64,000 nucleotides of DNA from Macrocybe gigantea (GCA_011319805.1 SJRY01000266.1:806001-870000); one strand, 5' to 3'. Counted from the stretch's first letter, positions 23,560 to 35,354 are shown. The notes: generated by a model from the letters alone, not told the origin. Program-made: numbers and translations.

Positions 23560-25058
23560 ATGGATTCCGATCTAGAACTCCTTTCAGACCTGCTTTCGAC
23601 ACTAGACTCAAGTCCCATCCTTATCAATCCAACTCTATCACAGTCCCCTCCTGAAAGAACCCCTTCCCGAAATATCCAACAACTCCGTGATCTCCAACAA
23701 TCAGTTCGAAATCTGTTATCCGGCATGTCTAACAATGAAACCAACAATCCCGCATCTGGTGCTGGTGTCGGTGACCCTGCTCCCACATGGCTAGTAACTA
23801 TGCCAGCTCATGGCCACTCCACAGCTCCACGTTTCGATCCCACGCAGCCCCGTGAGCTCTCCCGATACTTCAGAGAACTCGACCACCTCTTCAGTGATGC
23901 CGGAGTCATGGATGATGCACAGAAGAAGGAGTATGCCATTCGTTATCCTGATTTTGCGACCTCCGAGCTTTGGGAAAGCCTCCTGGAGTTCAAAGGTCGC
24001 CCTTATGCTGACTTCCGAGATGCCATTCAGCGTCTCTACCCCGGAGCTGAAGACAAACATCGCTATAACATGGGCGATTTAGACTGGCTCATTGGTGAAA
24101 CCAGTCACCTCGGCATCAGGACCCATGAGCAGCTCGCGGAATATTACTGCAAATTTTACACTATCACGAAGTATCTAGTTGACAAAGAAGAGATGTCGGC
24201 CAAAGAGCAAGCTAGGGCCTACGAATGCGCGTTCCCCATGGATTTACAAGCCAAAGTCCGAGATCGCCTCGAAGTCAAGTTCCTGGATTACGATCCCTAT
24301 TTACCCACTCACTTGTCGATATACAAGATGCTGCAGCCTACGTTTTTAAATGAGAAGAACAGCCCGGAGCTTTGTCGGTCCATTACCAGTCCATAGCCTC
24401 CGCAACCCGAAGTACTTCAGCCGCTCCCGAAGCCCCTGTAAAACAGGAGGACCTTAACACCATCCTTGCAAGCATGACTCAAAACATCACAACCGGGATC
24501 AGCGATGTTCTCGTCAAGTTTATGCAGGCACAAGCCAATACTGGAGGCTTCCGACCCTGTGCTCCCGGGAACCGTCCCGAGGGTTGTCATTTCTGTGGTA
24601 AACCTGATTGTCGGATTAGGGACTGTGAGACGGCCGAGAATTATATTTGTGAAGGCCTTATCTGCCGTGATTTCAATGAACGAATCACACTCCCGACACA
24701 GGCCGAAATTCCGAGAGCTATTCAAGGTGCCACTATGCAGGAACGTGTCAACAAATATTATAGGCAGTATCCTAACGAGCGACCACATGGAATCATTACC
24801 TCCAATGCAGACACCACTGGCCAAATGCTCCTTTCCGTCGCAACTTATAATCCTACAGAGAATCCCATAGTCCCGAGTGACTCTGCCTATGCTTATGCCG
24901 TAAATCCCGCTGCCAGTACCCAGGTCAACGACCGCCTGTCTGATATCCAAGAACGTATCCGTCAGCTAAATCTCAAAGCCCAAGTCCTCGCCAACCGCCG
25001 CACCATTATGGATCATGTCGAAATCACCCACAGAGGTCCACCTCGCGCAAACCGCTGA
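23560..25058 (+). pseudogene. gag of element D, with a Cys-for-His zinc knuckle
   Basis: Starts MDSDLELLSDLLSTLDSS. The capsid-like part has STAPRFDPTQPRELSRYFRE and DFATSELWESLLEFKGRPYA. Near 24385 the frame slips by one base (first part frame 1, second part frame 3), most simply a missing base. The nucleocapsid has CHFCGKPDCRIRDC near 24590, where the third ligand of the usual CX2CX4HX4C knuckle is Cys. The frame ends at TGA 25056-25058, after which the same frame stays open into protease. Confidence 0.8.
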
Positions 25059-26258
25059 GTCAATCCCGAAACTCCTGCAGTTGCTTCTTCACCTCGAAAT
25101 CCAGAACCTTCCCCAGGTCAGCCACCGAATCCCGAGGCCAGTACTTCGGCATCAAAAGGTAAAGAAAAGGAAGTATTCCCAGCTCCTTCATCACAGACTC
25201 TTCCCAAGAATACCCAGGCTGAAACCATCCATCACGAGGGACCCATCCATCCCTTCCGCGATGTTCCTGAAGTTCGTTACGCTCCTCCCACCACTCGAAA
25301 CTTTGCAGCTCCCGCCCCAGTAGCCAAACCAACTAACAAGGACCCCTTGAAACAACCTGCCTACAAGAATGTTTTCCCTGTCGTCGATAAGAAGCATGCA
25401 GATGAAGTCTTTGAAACCGTTTTGAAAGGCACCACTCAAATCTCTAACGAGGCCCTCCTTTCCCTTTCCTCCAAAATCAGATCGAAGATGCGCGAGCTTG
25501 TCACTCCAAAACGGGTAGCTAATGAGACCAACCCCATCGCAGTCATGTCCCAGGAGTGCAGCATTCCCGAACCTGTGTTTCGAGCTACCATTGAGGAAAT
25601 CTCCGACGAAGATACCACCCCGTCGAAATCAATCAACCTTAACGAACTCCCTTTCGGCATCACAGATTCCAATGCCACTACATATGGACAAGCTGCGCCA
25701 CTGAGGGGCGCTACCATCATCGAAGACCCAATTTCAACCTACATTTCGAGCATGAGCTGTGACCAGATCGATCCCGAACGCCTCATCGTAGCCAAAGAGA
25801 GTCATGCCCTTCACTCTATCACATGTCTCATCGATCATCAAGACTATGTTGAATGTGTCGTTGATCCCGGATCCCAAATTATAGCCATGTCTGATGCAGT
25901 ATGTCACAAGCTCGGGATCGCCTATGACCCTACCATCCACCTCGATATGCAGTCAGCCAATGGCGAAATCGACAAATCGCTTGGATTATTCTGAAACATC
26001 CCAGTTACTATCAACGAAATCACCCTCTACGCCCAAATCCATGTATTGCCTAACCCTGCCTATGATATCCTCCTTGGTCGCCCCTTTGATGTCTTAACCG
26101 AATCTCTTGTCAAGAATTACTGGAACGAGGATCAAACCATCACAATACACGATCCCAACACCAACAGACATACTACGATCCTGACTCAGCCCCGTGGCAA
26201 ACCAAAATACATGATGCCAGGAAAGAAGACTGCTGCAGTGGATTTTTTTCGCAGATAG
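25059..26258 (+). pseudogene. Linker and protease of element D
   Basis: A Pro/Ser-rich linker leads to the protease-like fold: CVVDPGSQIIAMSDAVCHKL has DPG where D-[ST]-G is usual, followed by the flap region and ILLGRPFDV. A TGA at 25992 interrupts it. The frame ends with TAG at 26256-26258, right after a run of seven T (26246-26252) at which a one-base backward shift leads into pol. Confidence 0.75.
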
Positions 26259-29200
26259 AGGACACGTTAGCTGACGGTGATTATGCTTTCGTTGTTTTCT
26301 CGGACAAAACTCAAGACAATTTGGACCTTCGCCTCGATTACTATGCCCAGGTTCCTGCTCCCAATCCCGTTTCTAATTCCGCTCCCGATATGTCCATTTC
26401 AAATTATCTTTCATCCTTATATCTTTCGGCCTGTGATATTTCCATTTCCCCGATTTCAGCTTTACTGTACGAGTCTAGTGGTCATCCAACATGACCTCAG
26501 ATGCAATTTCAGAGTGGTTTCAACACCACGAACACTTCCTCTTCCGATTTTGTTTATTTATATGATGTGACCAGGTGCACTCCCGAACTTTCTAGACATA
26601 CCCCTCCCGAATCGCGCGATATGTTCGCAAAACATAAATACAAGCCCATCGCCCTCAAAGTCCGTTCCGTCGTTGCCCCACTTCCTGATAATGGCAAATT
26701 TCGAATCCTCTGCGAAATCCGTGGAGACCCCCTTGCTAGTATGCTGAAACTATCCCCAAATCCCCCTCCTTTTATCCTGACCGGTCGCTATACCGAGGAT
26801 CGTCGAAATCTCGTCGACAAGGCCCATCCTGAAGGCTTTCTTTGGCCAGAAGAACAAAGACTGATGCACCACTTTATGTGCCTTCAGAATGGCGCCTTCA
26901 CTTGGACCGACCAAGAGCACGGTCGATTTCGAGAAGACTTTTTCCCTGCCATCGAAATCCCTGTCATTCAGCACAAGCCTTGGATTCACAAGAACATTCC
27001 GATACCTCCTGGTATTTATGATGAAATTTGTCAGCTCATTCGTCGAAAGATCAATGCCGGTGTCTATGAGCCCTCAAATTCCTCCTACCGCTCCCGGTGG
27101 TTCACAGTCGTCAAGAAAGATGGCAAGTCGCTTCGCATCATCCACTCCCTCGAGCCACTAAACAAAGTCACTATCCATCATTCCGGAGTTACCCCGGTCC
27201 CTGATCACTTAGCAGAACAATTTGGTGGCCGTCCCTGTGGTGCGATGCTTGACCTCTATGTTGGCTATGATGAACGACTCCTCGCTGAAAACTCTCGGGA
27301 TCTCACTACGTTCCAAACCCCCTTTGGCGCTATGTGACTTGTTACGCTCCCGATGGGCTGGACCAATTCCGTTCCTATATTCTATGATGATGTAACTTTC
27401 ATCCTACAAGACGAGATACCGCATCTTACCATCCCCTATATCGATGATGTCCCTGTGAAAGGCCCAGATTCCAAATATCGACATCCCGATAACAGTTTCG
27501 AAACCATTCCACAGAATCCCAGCATCCGTCGCTTCGTTTGGGAACACTTTTGCAATCTGAACCGTGTTGTCCAGCGCATGAAGTATTCTGGAGGCACCTT
27601 TTCTGGCACAAAGCTCATGCTCTGTAGCCCCAAAATCACAGTTCTTGGACACTGTTGTACGCCTAAAGGTCGTCTTCCTGATGAATCCTGAGTTGTCGCA
27701 ATCAAAACTTGGAAACCATGCCGAGACCTCTCAGATGTTCGCGCCTTCCTCAGAACGATTGGTGTCATGCGTATCTTTATTCGAAATTTCGCTCATCGTG
27801 CTGACGCCTTAGTCCGCCTTACGTGGAAGAATGTAGACTACGTCTTCAGTCAGGAGCAACTCGACACACAGGAAGACCTGAAACAAGCCCTTATCACTTC
27901 TCCAGCTCTCCGACCCCTCAACTACAAGTCGGAAGCCCCCATTATTCTCGCCGTCGATACCTCCTACATCGCAGTCGGTTACTTCCTTTGCCAATGTGAT
28001 CCCGATAACCCTCGAGTCCGATATTACAACTGTTTCGGATCCATCATACTGAACGATCGCGAACGTCGCTTCTCACAGCCGAAACTCGAAATCTATGGCT
28101 TATTCCGATCGGTCTGTGCAGTACGCATGTACATCATTGGTGTATGAAACCTCGTTGTCGAAGTCAATGCCCGCTACATCAAAGGCATGCTAAACAATCC
28201 CGATATAGTCCCCTCTGCCAGTATCAATCAATGGATCCTGACGATCCTGACATTCCACTTCACACTTGTTCATGTTCCTGGCTCTAGTCACGGTCCTGAT
28301 GGTCTTTCCCGCTGACCAGGCGATCCCGAGCCTGACCAAGATGAAGATTTCGACGATTGGATTGACAGAGTCTATAGCTTCATCCATTTTGTTAACACCC
28401 CTCGATATCGTCCCGAAACACGTCGAAGTCACCTCATTTCGATATACCTAGGACAGGACATTTCAAGTGGGGAGGACAGTCAAGCTGTCTTCCATCGAAA
28501 CTCCTCCTCTCCCAAGTCTGAAGACCGTCTAGAAGCCAACCCTGACCTTCGACAGCTCAGCTCCATCCCTGACTATGTATTTGTTCCTCGTTCGAAATTA
28601 GCCATTGCCGACGATCAGCGTCTCGACCTCGTACAGGACTATTTGACCACCTTGCGTCGTCCACCCAGTCTCACAGATTCTGCTTTCGAGGCCTTTGTTC
28701 AGTATTGCTTCCACTTCTTCGTTGCCGCTGACAAGTTATGGCGAAAGGACAATCAAGGTAGTCACAAACTCATGATCCCTCGAAATCGGCATATGAACAT
28801 CATTGCCCAAGCCCATGATGACCTCGGTCACAAGGGCATCTACCCAACATGTACCTTGGTTTGTGAGTGCTTTTGGTGGCCTCACATGCTGGCCGATATC
28901 TCTTGGTTTTGCAGGACTTGTCACATCTGTCAGCAACGACAGTCCCGACAGGTTCTCATCCTGCCAGTCATGGCCATTCCCGTGCCTCTTTTCGGAAAAT
29001 TCTATGCTGATACCATGAAGATGCCAAAGTCCAATGGCTATCAGTACATCGTGCAAGGTTGTTGCTCCCTCACGCATTATCCTGAATTTCGAGCCCTCTA
29101 GAAAGAAAACGGTCCCACAATTGGTGAATGGCTGTTCCAGGATGTATTATGTCGATGGGGTGGTGTTCGCGAAATTGTCACGGATAACGGTGGTCCCTTC

Positions 29201-30025
29201 GTGGCAGGTCTTGACTACCTCGGGAAACGCTACGGCATCTACCACATCCGAATCTCGACATACAATTCCTGCGCCAACGGGATAGCTGAGCGGCCACATT
29301 ATGATGTTCGTCAATCACTGATAAAGGCAGCAGACGGTGTCGAAAGCAAGTGGTCACAATACGTCCATTCGGTCTTCTATGCCGAAAGAGTCACCGCCCA
29401 CCGTCGAATGGGTTGTTCACCTTATTTCGCGGTAACTGGCACCCATCCCATTCTTCCGTTCGATATCATGGAAGCAACCTACCTGCAGCCTCCTCCCGAA
29501 TCCTTACTATCATCCACAGATCTTATCGCTCATCGAGCTGTCGCCTTACAAAAATGGACTGAACAGCTACAAGCCCTTCATGCCGACGTATATGATACCT
29601 GTAGAAAAGCTGCCGAACATTTTGAAAAGAAGCACTATCACACCATTCGTGATTTCAATTTCAAATGCGGTGCCCTAGTCCTCATCCGAAACACTCGTGT
29701 GGAGAAGAGTCTCGATCGCAAAATGCGACTTCGGTATCTCGGACCACTTATCGTTGTCTCCCGGAATTTCGGAGGCACTTACATCATTGCCGAACTTGAT
29801 GGCACAGTCCTGGATCGCCCCGTAGCAGCATTTCGAGTCATCCCGTACTTTGCTCGCTGTGAAATCACCATTCCCGAAACACTTCTCAATATCGATGCTG
29901 ACCGGCTTCATGAAATGCAAGTCTCAAACGATCAAGGCGATGAAATCCCAGATGATTTCGACATGCCTACCGATAGTGATCCCAAAGTTGATTCCGATGT
30001 TGAAATACTTTCGGCACCACATTAG
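26259..30025 (+). pseudogene. pol of element D: RT, RNase H, integrase
   Basis: RT: WFTVVKKDGKSLRIIHSLEP, MLDLYVGYDERLLAENSRDL, GWTNSVPIFYDDV, catalytic PYIDDVPVKGP. RNase H: LAVDTSYIAVGYFLCQ, NDRERRFSQPKLEIYGL. Integrase: AHDDLGHKG with CRTCHICQQRQ (HHCC), ADTMKMPKSNGYQYIV (first Asp), IVTDNGGPF (second Asp), NGIAERPHYDVRQSL (Glu), and a C-terminal part KMRLRYLGPLIVVSRNFGGT. It ends at TAG 30023-30025 with an acidic tail and has no chromodomain. Stops at Arg or Trp positions (AM*LVTLP, ES*VVAIK, GV*NLVVE, SR*PGDPE, AL*KENG) show decay; the catalytic residues remain. Confidence 0.9.
28465..28479 (+). other. Candidate central polypurine tract of element D
   Basis: AAGTGGGGAGGACAG, identical over 15 nt to the polypurine tract beside the 3' LTR (32474-32488). 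It lies about 56% of the way along the internal region (23312-32489), in the pol reading frame between RNase H and integrase. Confidence 0.55.
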
Positions 30026-30196
30026 CTTAGCTCACTTTCATTAAGTCCAACTCTTTTCGCGTTCATTCAATATCCATTTTCTTTGTTATTTGACACTCTC
30101 ACTTACCATTATCTATTTTCACGATCCCTTTTAAGTCCAGCTTCATGTCCATCAGAAACAAGAAAATACCGCATTCAAAAACAATTATTACAAATT

Positions 30197-31017
30197 TTAT
30201 AGTTCGGACAGAATTCTGCCAAACTCATCTTCCTCTTCATCCATCTTGCCCTCACTCTCATCTGACGACTCGTTTTCTTTCTGGTCATCGCCTTCTTCAC
30301 CGCTCTCCTCCGACTTCTCTTCTCCAGACTCTGATCCTGACGACACTTCCGAGCTTTCTGATGAATCGACCCCAGTATCGATCGATGGCGGTATCGAAAC
30401 CGCGAGCTCCTGAACCATTGGCATCTCGACCAATGTCCCTATGCCTCTCGAAACCATCGACTCCCGACGCTGCGCAAGTAGCCAGCGGACTTCGGTTTCG
30501 ACCGCCCTTGGAATGTTCTGTGCCATGAATTGATAGACTTGAGTTAAGAGCTGACGCTGTTGTAACTCTGTTGCCCGACGAACATGTTGAAGGACATTGC
30601 CACCAAGCTCCAGGTATTCCTCCCGATGATTGGCACATTCACACATAGTATGAGCGGCCGTTTCAAGAGTATCCATGAGATCGTACATGTGTCGGGAATC
30701 CTCATTCATACTCCGGAAGGAGTTCCCTAGAAATTCGAAGGCCTTGATATCATACGGGAGTATGAAATTATAGATGTCCTCGTAGTCCCAATTATCGAAC
30801 CGGAGGGCGTCTCGCAACTGAACATCGCTATCCTGAACACGATCAGCAGCAAGGCACGTCGCGGTCTCAGCAATGTCCTCGAAGCCATTGGGCACGTTTG
30901 GGGCTTCGACAGCCTCCCTCCAGAAATCCTGATCTTCGAAATCGTCCGTGGCAGGCAGTGTTCCCGTTTCGAACCATTGACGTGGCCCAGGAAGTCCTGC
31001 TCACGAAGATAATGAAG

Positions 31018-31055
<38 letters not shown>

Positions 31056-32224
31056 GACTTACGATCATGAAAGCCCGGACCGTAGCACGAGTCCATTGGT
31101 GGCACCGGCATCGGAGGAGGCGTAGGTGCAATAATTGGTTCCGGATGATACGGAATGTCCTCCAAAGGCGCATGCATTTCGATATCCTCAAGATGGGACG
31201 GCGGCTCCTGCGAAGTCTCCGAAATCGATTCCTCAGCCTCGGTATCGTAAGCTCGCATCTTGCCCTTTCCCTTTGGATCGCGATGTGGCCTTGGCTCGGC
31301 ATCCTCGTCCCTAGGCTTTGAATGGACGGTCTTTCAAGACTGTGACCTTGTTCGCATGACCCCGTCGCCAGAGTCAGTTTTAATCCGTGAAGTAGTTTTA
31401 GCTGATTTTACAGCACGTGGCCTTTTGAACAAGCAGCTGAGCTGTTTTTCGACACAGCATTGACAAGGGCCCGGCTCGGAATCGATCTTCTCACAGACTT
31501 CGAAGTCGGCCTTCTTACACCATTCGCACTAAACCGTGGTAGGACTCAGAAACAGTCCGGCGGCAAGGAGACACAATCACTCACCTGCTCATCACCCGTA
31601 ACCTCCTTGAAATTGAGTTTCAGGCGGCGCTCCCGATATCGCTGCTGCACGAGCTTGTTCTTCTCCTGGCGAGCCGCTTTCTTTTCATCCTTGTCGGCAC
31701 GCCGTCGTTTCACTCCCAAGTCCGCACCACCAGCTGCAGAATCTGATGCCCCATGCTTTCAAGAAGGTCCCGCAGTTGGGACACACATAGTCAGCATCAC
31801 ATTCGGTGGCACCAGGGGACCATCCGCGAGCACCATTCCACCAAGCGAAGAACCTTCGAAATCAGCAACCCAGTATAGTGGAGACGAAATAAACCTGACT
31901 CACCAGATCCCAGACTTTCGTACAGGCCCCCAACCTCATCCCGACAATCCTCGTCCAGGTGGCCAACCCACTCGTTGTATCGTGAAACCCAGTCTTGAAA
32001 GACGTCTTCAGGAACGTCTTGACCCTCCTTTGCCCACTCATCCTAATGTCAATACGGATAAAGATATCTCCTCACTCACTCCCCGTTGGACTTACAAAAT
32101 GTTTCGAGACCGCAGCACTAAAGGCCTTGATGGCCTCAATGCTCGCGTTCGGTCCGGGGATGGCCTCGAAGAGCCCTTCAAGCTCGGCAATAGAAGTTTC
32201 AGTCTTGACGATTTCGGCGGACAT
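30197..32224 (-). CDS. Antisense five-exon accessory gene of element D with a Zn2Cys6-like cluster
   Basis: Exons 32224-32096, 32042-31904, 31853-31585, 31528-31063 and 30996-30197 (129, 139, 269, 466, 800 nt) join in phase over 601 codons, with introns bounded by gtaagt/attag, gtgagt/cgaag, gtgagt/tttag and gtaagt/agcag. N-terminus MSAEIVKTETSIAELEGL; exon 2 DEWAKEGQDVPEDVFQDWV; exon 3 ends basic (KRRRADKDEKKAARQEKNK). Exon 4 opens with CEWCKKADFEVC...CQCCVEKQLSC, spacing CX2CX7CX9CX2CX6C, close to the fungal Zn2Cys6 cluster. Exon 5 is helical (YNFILPYDIKAFEFLGNSFR) and ends in a long Glu/Ser-rich acidic tail. Two in-frame TGA (31759-31761, 31334-31336) sit where CGA would give Arg. A DNA-binding or regulatory role is inference. 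Its start is only 266 bp from the 3' LTR. Confidence 0.78.
31022..31053 (+). repeat. A32 homopolymer inside intron 4 of the antisense gene
   Basis: Thirty-two consecutive A on the plus strand, read as a T tract near the 5' part of the intron on the gene strand. Its length may be unreliable in an assembly. Confidence 0.9.
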
Positions 32225-32473
32225 GTTGTGCACAAGACGGTTTCGAGAAGTGGTATGTGATTTGGTGAGAGCTGAGATTTCGACGAGTCGACAAGAAAGG
32301 TGTTCGTACCCATCCCACCCTCCCTTTTATACAGGCGAAATCTGCAAACGACGGGAACGCCCGAAATGCCTCGCGACTTCGTCATGGCAGATCACCTCGC
32401 GAAACCCACATTACCCGAATAACGACCAAGGTCGCCGTTCAATGGGAATGCCAACTGAGGACAGTCGACTGCT

Positions 32474-32489
32474 AAGTGGGGAGGACAGA
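32474..32489 (+). other. 3' polypurine tract of element D
   Basis: AAGTGGGGAGGACAGA directly before the 3' LTR TGATGAG. Confidence 0.8.
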
Positions 32490-33621
32490 TGATGAGCGCT
32501 CCACGCTGCTGACCGCCGATAAGTCCTAATTTGGTAATCCCATGCCCGCATTCGAAATCATACCACTACTCGGCCCCCTCAGCATGATACCGCAGTCCAG
32601 CCGCTGACTTCTCGTTCGAGTACTCGGGATGTCAACAACTCCGTGAGGCTTCCATTCCAGGTCCTGGACACTTCGCCAAATGCATCGCACCCGTACATTC
32701 TGGACATTCTGTGCTTCCTATACTGCCCAATCTGGTCAGGCAGTCTTATTCCTATATGCCCCCCCTGATTCCCAGATCCCGATATGGCAAGACTACTACC
32801 ATTTTCGATATTGCACCACCTCACGCCTTCCTGCGTTCCCGACACTGCCTCGCTGCAGTACATTCGAAACAAGGGATTTTGAGCGCACCACCATTTCATC
32901 CACTCTCATTTCGAAATTCATGACTCATATTTCACTGATACATTCTACGTTCCTTAGATTATTTTCACGTTCCATTCTACGACGCGTAGCACTAGCTTCG
33001 GGATGTTCTTTTACCTACTGTTTCACCTTTTATGTTCAGATTTTGAACGGACTTACATCTCCCCGACGTTTCAGCCACTAAACGACCCTTTCGAAATCAT
33101 ACGATATGTTCTCTCCATTCGGTTTCGACTTCGCCGGTTATTCCGATACTCGAAATCTTCTCATCTATAAAAACTCATGTACTTGGCATTTGTAACAACA
33201 TAGAAAAAGTTACCATCTCAGTCCTTCAGCAGTCTCGCAGTCTACGACTCGTGTGGAGTCCTTGTGTTATCCGATCCCAAAGTGTCGCGCTCGCATGGAG
33301 CCACAGTACTCAGTCTCGAAATCAGTGTCCCTAGCTTCACGTGGAAGCCAACTATCGTCGAAACCCTTCCGAAACCCTCACTGAAGCCCTCGATATCACG
33401 CGGGAATTCAGCTAAGTCTAACCACCTTGTGCCGAAAACCCCGAAATCCGCTCAAAACCATCCATAATCACTCCATTCCATTCCCTCCCCCTTTACTCTA
33501 CAGTCCCTCAGGTTACTCTGTGACTTGAACAGCTCATAGTTTATATAGCCTCGGATAGGGACTGACGCTTCCTTCATTCCACCTTGTTGGTTTGTAGGTT
33601 AGTGCTTCCCGACAGTTATTA
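32490..33621 (+). repeat. 3' LTR of element D
   Basis: 1132 bp; the terminal CA has become TA. Followed by TCGG and the resumed integrase region of element A. Confidence 0.92.
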
Positions 33622-35081
33622 TCGGACGCCCTCTCCCGAAGACCTGACCATGAAAAAGGGGCAAATGATAATGATAACCTCATCCTATTACAGCTGCAAC
33701 TCCTCCGATGCCTTGAGTTCGAACTCAAAGGAGAGGATGAAAGATTGCTATAGAGAATTAGGAATAATCGAGACCACGAGTCTGTCATCGAGAAACTAAT
33801 GGCAAGACATGGAACGGAGTGAGAGGTTCATGATGGGCTTATGCTCTGGCAGAACTGAATCTATATGCCACCCGACACCCAACTCTGCTGTGACATTATC
33901 TACCTACATCACAATTCTACCACAGTAGGCCACTCAGGCTGCTACAAGACAGCAGAACTCGTCTTATGATCATACTGGTGGCCCAGGATCCATGCCGATG
34001 TTCAGAAGCATGTTGATACCTGTGACCTTTGTCAACGTACCAAACCAATATGAGAGAAACCACGAGGGACGTTGTCACTGAATGTTGTCCCCACCTATCC
34101 TTGGCAACGCATCTCCATGGACTTGATCATTGACCTCCCACTGAGTGTAGGGTATGACGTGATCTTTGTCACAGTCGACCGCCTAACCAAGATAGTGTGA
34201 CTAGCACCTACGTTTACAACTGTGACATCTGAAGGCATTGCTCGACTCTTCCAGGACTACGTATGGAAGGATTTTGGCATGCCTGAGTCAGTCATCTGCG
34301 ACAGGGGCAGGACCTTCATATCGCAATTCATGATAGCCCTCAACCAGTTGCTAGAGATCAAAACCAATGTTTCTACTGCCTACTACCCAGAGACCAATGG
34401 CCAAACCGAACGAATCAACCAGGAAATCGAGCAATATCTTTGTGTCTTCGTTAACTATCGACAAGATGACTGGGCCAAGTGGCTCTCCCTTGCTGAATTC
34501 AGCTACAATGATAAGGTCAGCTCCAGTACTGGGTTCACCCCTTTCTACCTTAACTGGGGCTGCCATCCTCGCAAGCCTGGGGATCCTAAGAGAGAGACGA
34601 CTATCGAAGAAGCCGATATGTTTGTGAAGCAGATGAAAAAGACACGCGATGAGGCAAGAGCAGCATTGGAGCGTGCCAACCATGACATGCGAACATTCTA
34701 TGATCACTACCATTAGACTGCACCCGAGTTCTACCCCAGAGACAAAGTGCTGCTTGAAGGCCGCAATATCTGCACCAATCGTCCCTCCAAGAAACTCGAC
34801 TACCGCCGCTTCGGCCCCTTCAAGGTGCTCCAAAAGGTCAGATCACGTGCCTATCACCTACAACTCCCTGCTCGCTGGTGCATCTATCCCATTTTCCATG
34901 TCTCCAACCTATTGCCATACAAATCCGATGACTATATGCCCCATGTCTCATCTGCTCCTGAGATCGTTGATGGAGAAATCGAAGATGAGGTCGAGGATAT
35001 TCTATAGAAGAAGACCCTCTGGGGAAAGACCTGATACCTGGTCAAGTGGAAGGGCTACCCGATGGAGGAAAATGAGTGGCT
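33622..35081 (+). pseudogene. integrase and chromodomain of element A (decayed)
   Basis: Resumes in phase with DALSRRPDH after element D and its TCGG duplication are removed. Integrase zinc region: HHNSTTVGHSGCYKTAEL and CDLCQRTKP. Catalytic core: SMDLIIDLP (first Asp), ICDRGRTFISQF (second Asp), NGQTERINQEIEQYL (Glu). The tail has YRRFGPFKVLQKVRSRAYHL and LPARWCIYPIFHVSNLLPY, then the start of a chromodomain, YLVKWKGYPMEENEWL, cut by element E. Confidence 0.88.
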
Positions 35082-35354
35082 TGTTGGAGGTCGAGTCGAG
35101 CTCCCGCCTCAACATGTTATGTAAGCAGGCTAGAAAATTTCGCTCGCTTCTGGTCGCCCGCCTCAGTGGTCCTACCAGACACACTGAGGCGTGAGTCCCT
35201 TATATTTACTTTTTCTTTATTCCTTACTGAAGTACCCCATAGTATATACTTAGGTACTTACATCACATACTTAGTGGTCCTACCAGACACACTGAGGCTA
35301 TATACTTAGATTTCCGTGTTCACGCGCCCCTTCGGTCCCTGCCTACGTCCAACA
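35082..35354 (+). repeat. 5' LTR of element E
   Basis: 273 bp, TGTTGGAGG...CGTCCAACA. Contains an internal direct repeat AGTGGTCCTACCAGACACAC (about 35174 and 35273). Confidence 0.95.

Larger units (their letters stand above)
22182..33621 (+). mobile_element. LTR retrotransposon D (Ty3/gypsy, no chromodomain) with an antisense accessory gene
   Basis: LTRs of about 1.13 kb at 22182-23311 and 32490-33621, duplication TCGG (22178-22181 and 33622-33625). Removal restores GHSDALSRR in element A. Contents: tRNA-type primer site, gag, protease, RT/RNase H, integrase, then about 2.4 kb before the 3' LTR that holds a spliced minus-strand gene. Two polypurine tracts share a 15-nt core. Pol keeps its motifs but has several TGA stops and one-base frame changes. 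Confidence 0.94.

Noticed and set aside
31460..32260. 266-codon plus-strand ORF inside element D
   Set aside because: It is the reverse-strand shadow of exons 1-4 of the antisense gene and shows no domain; the minus strand has in-phase splice sites and a cysteine cluster.
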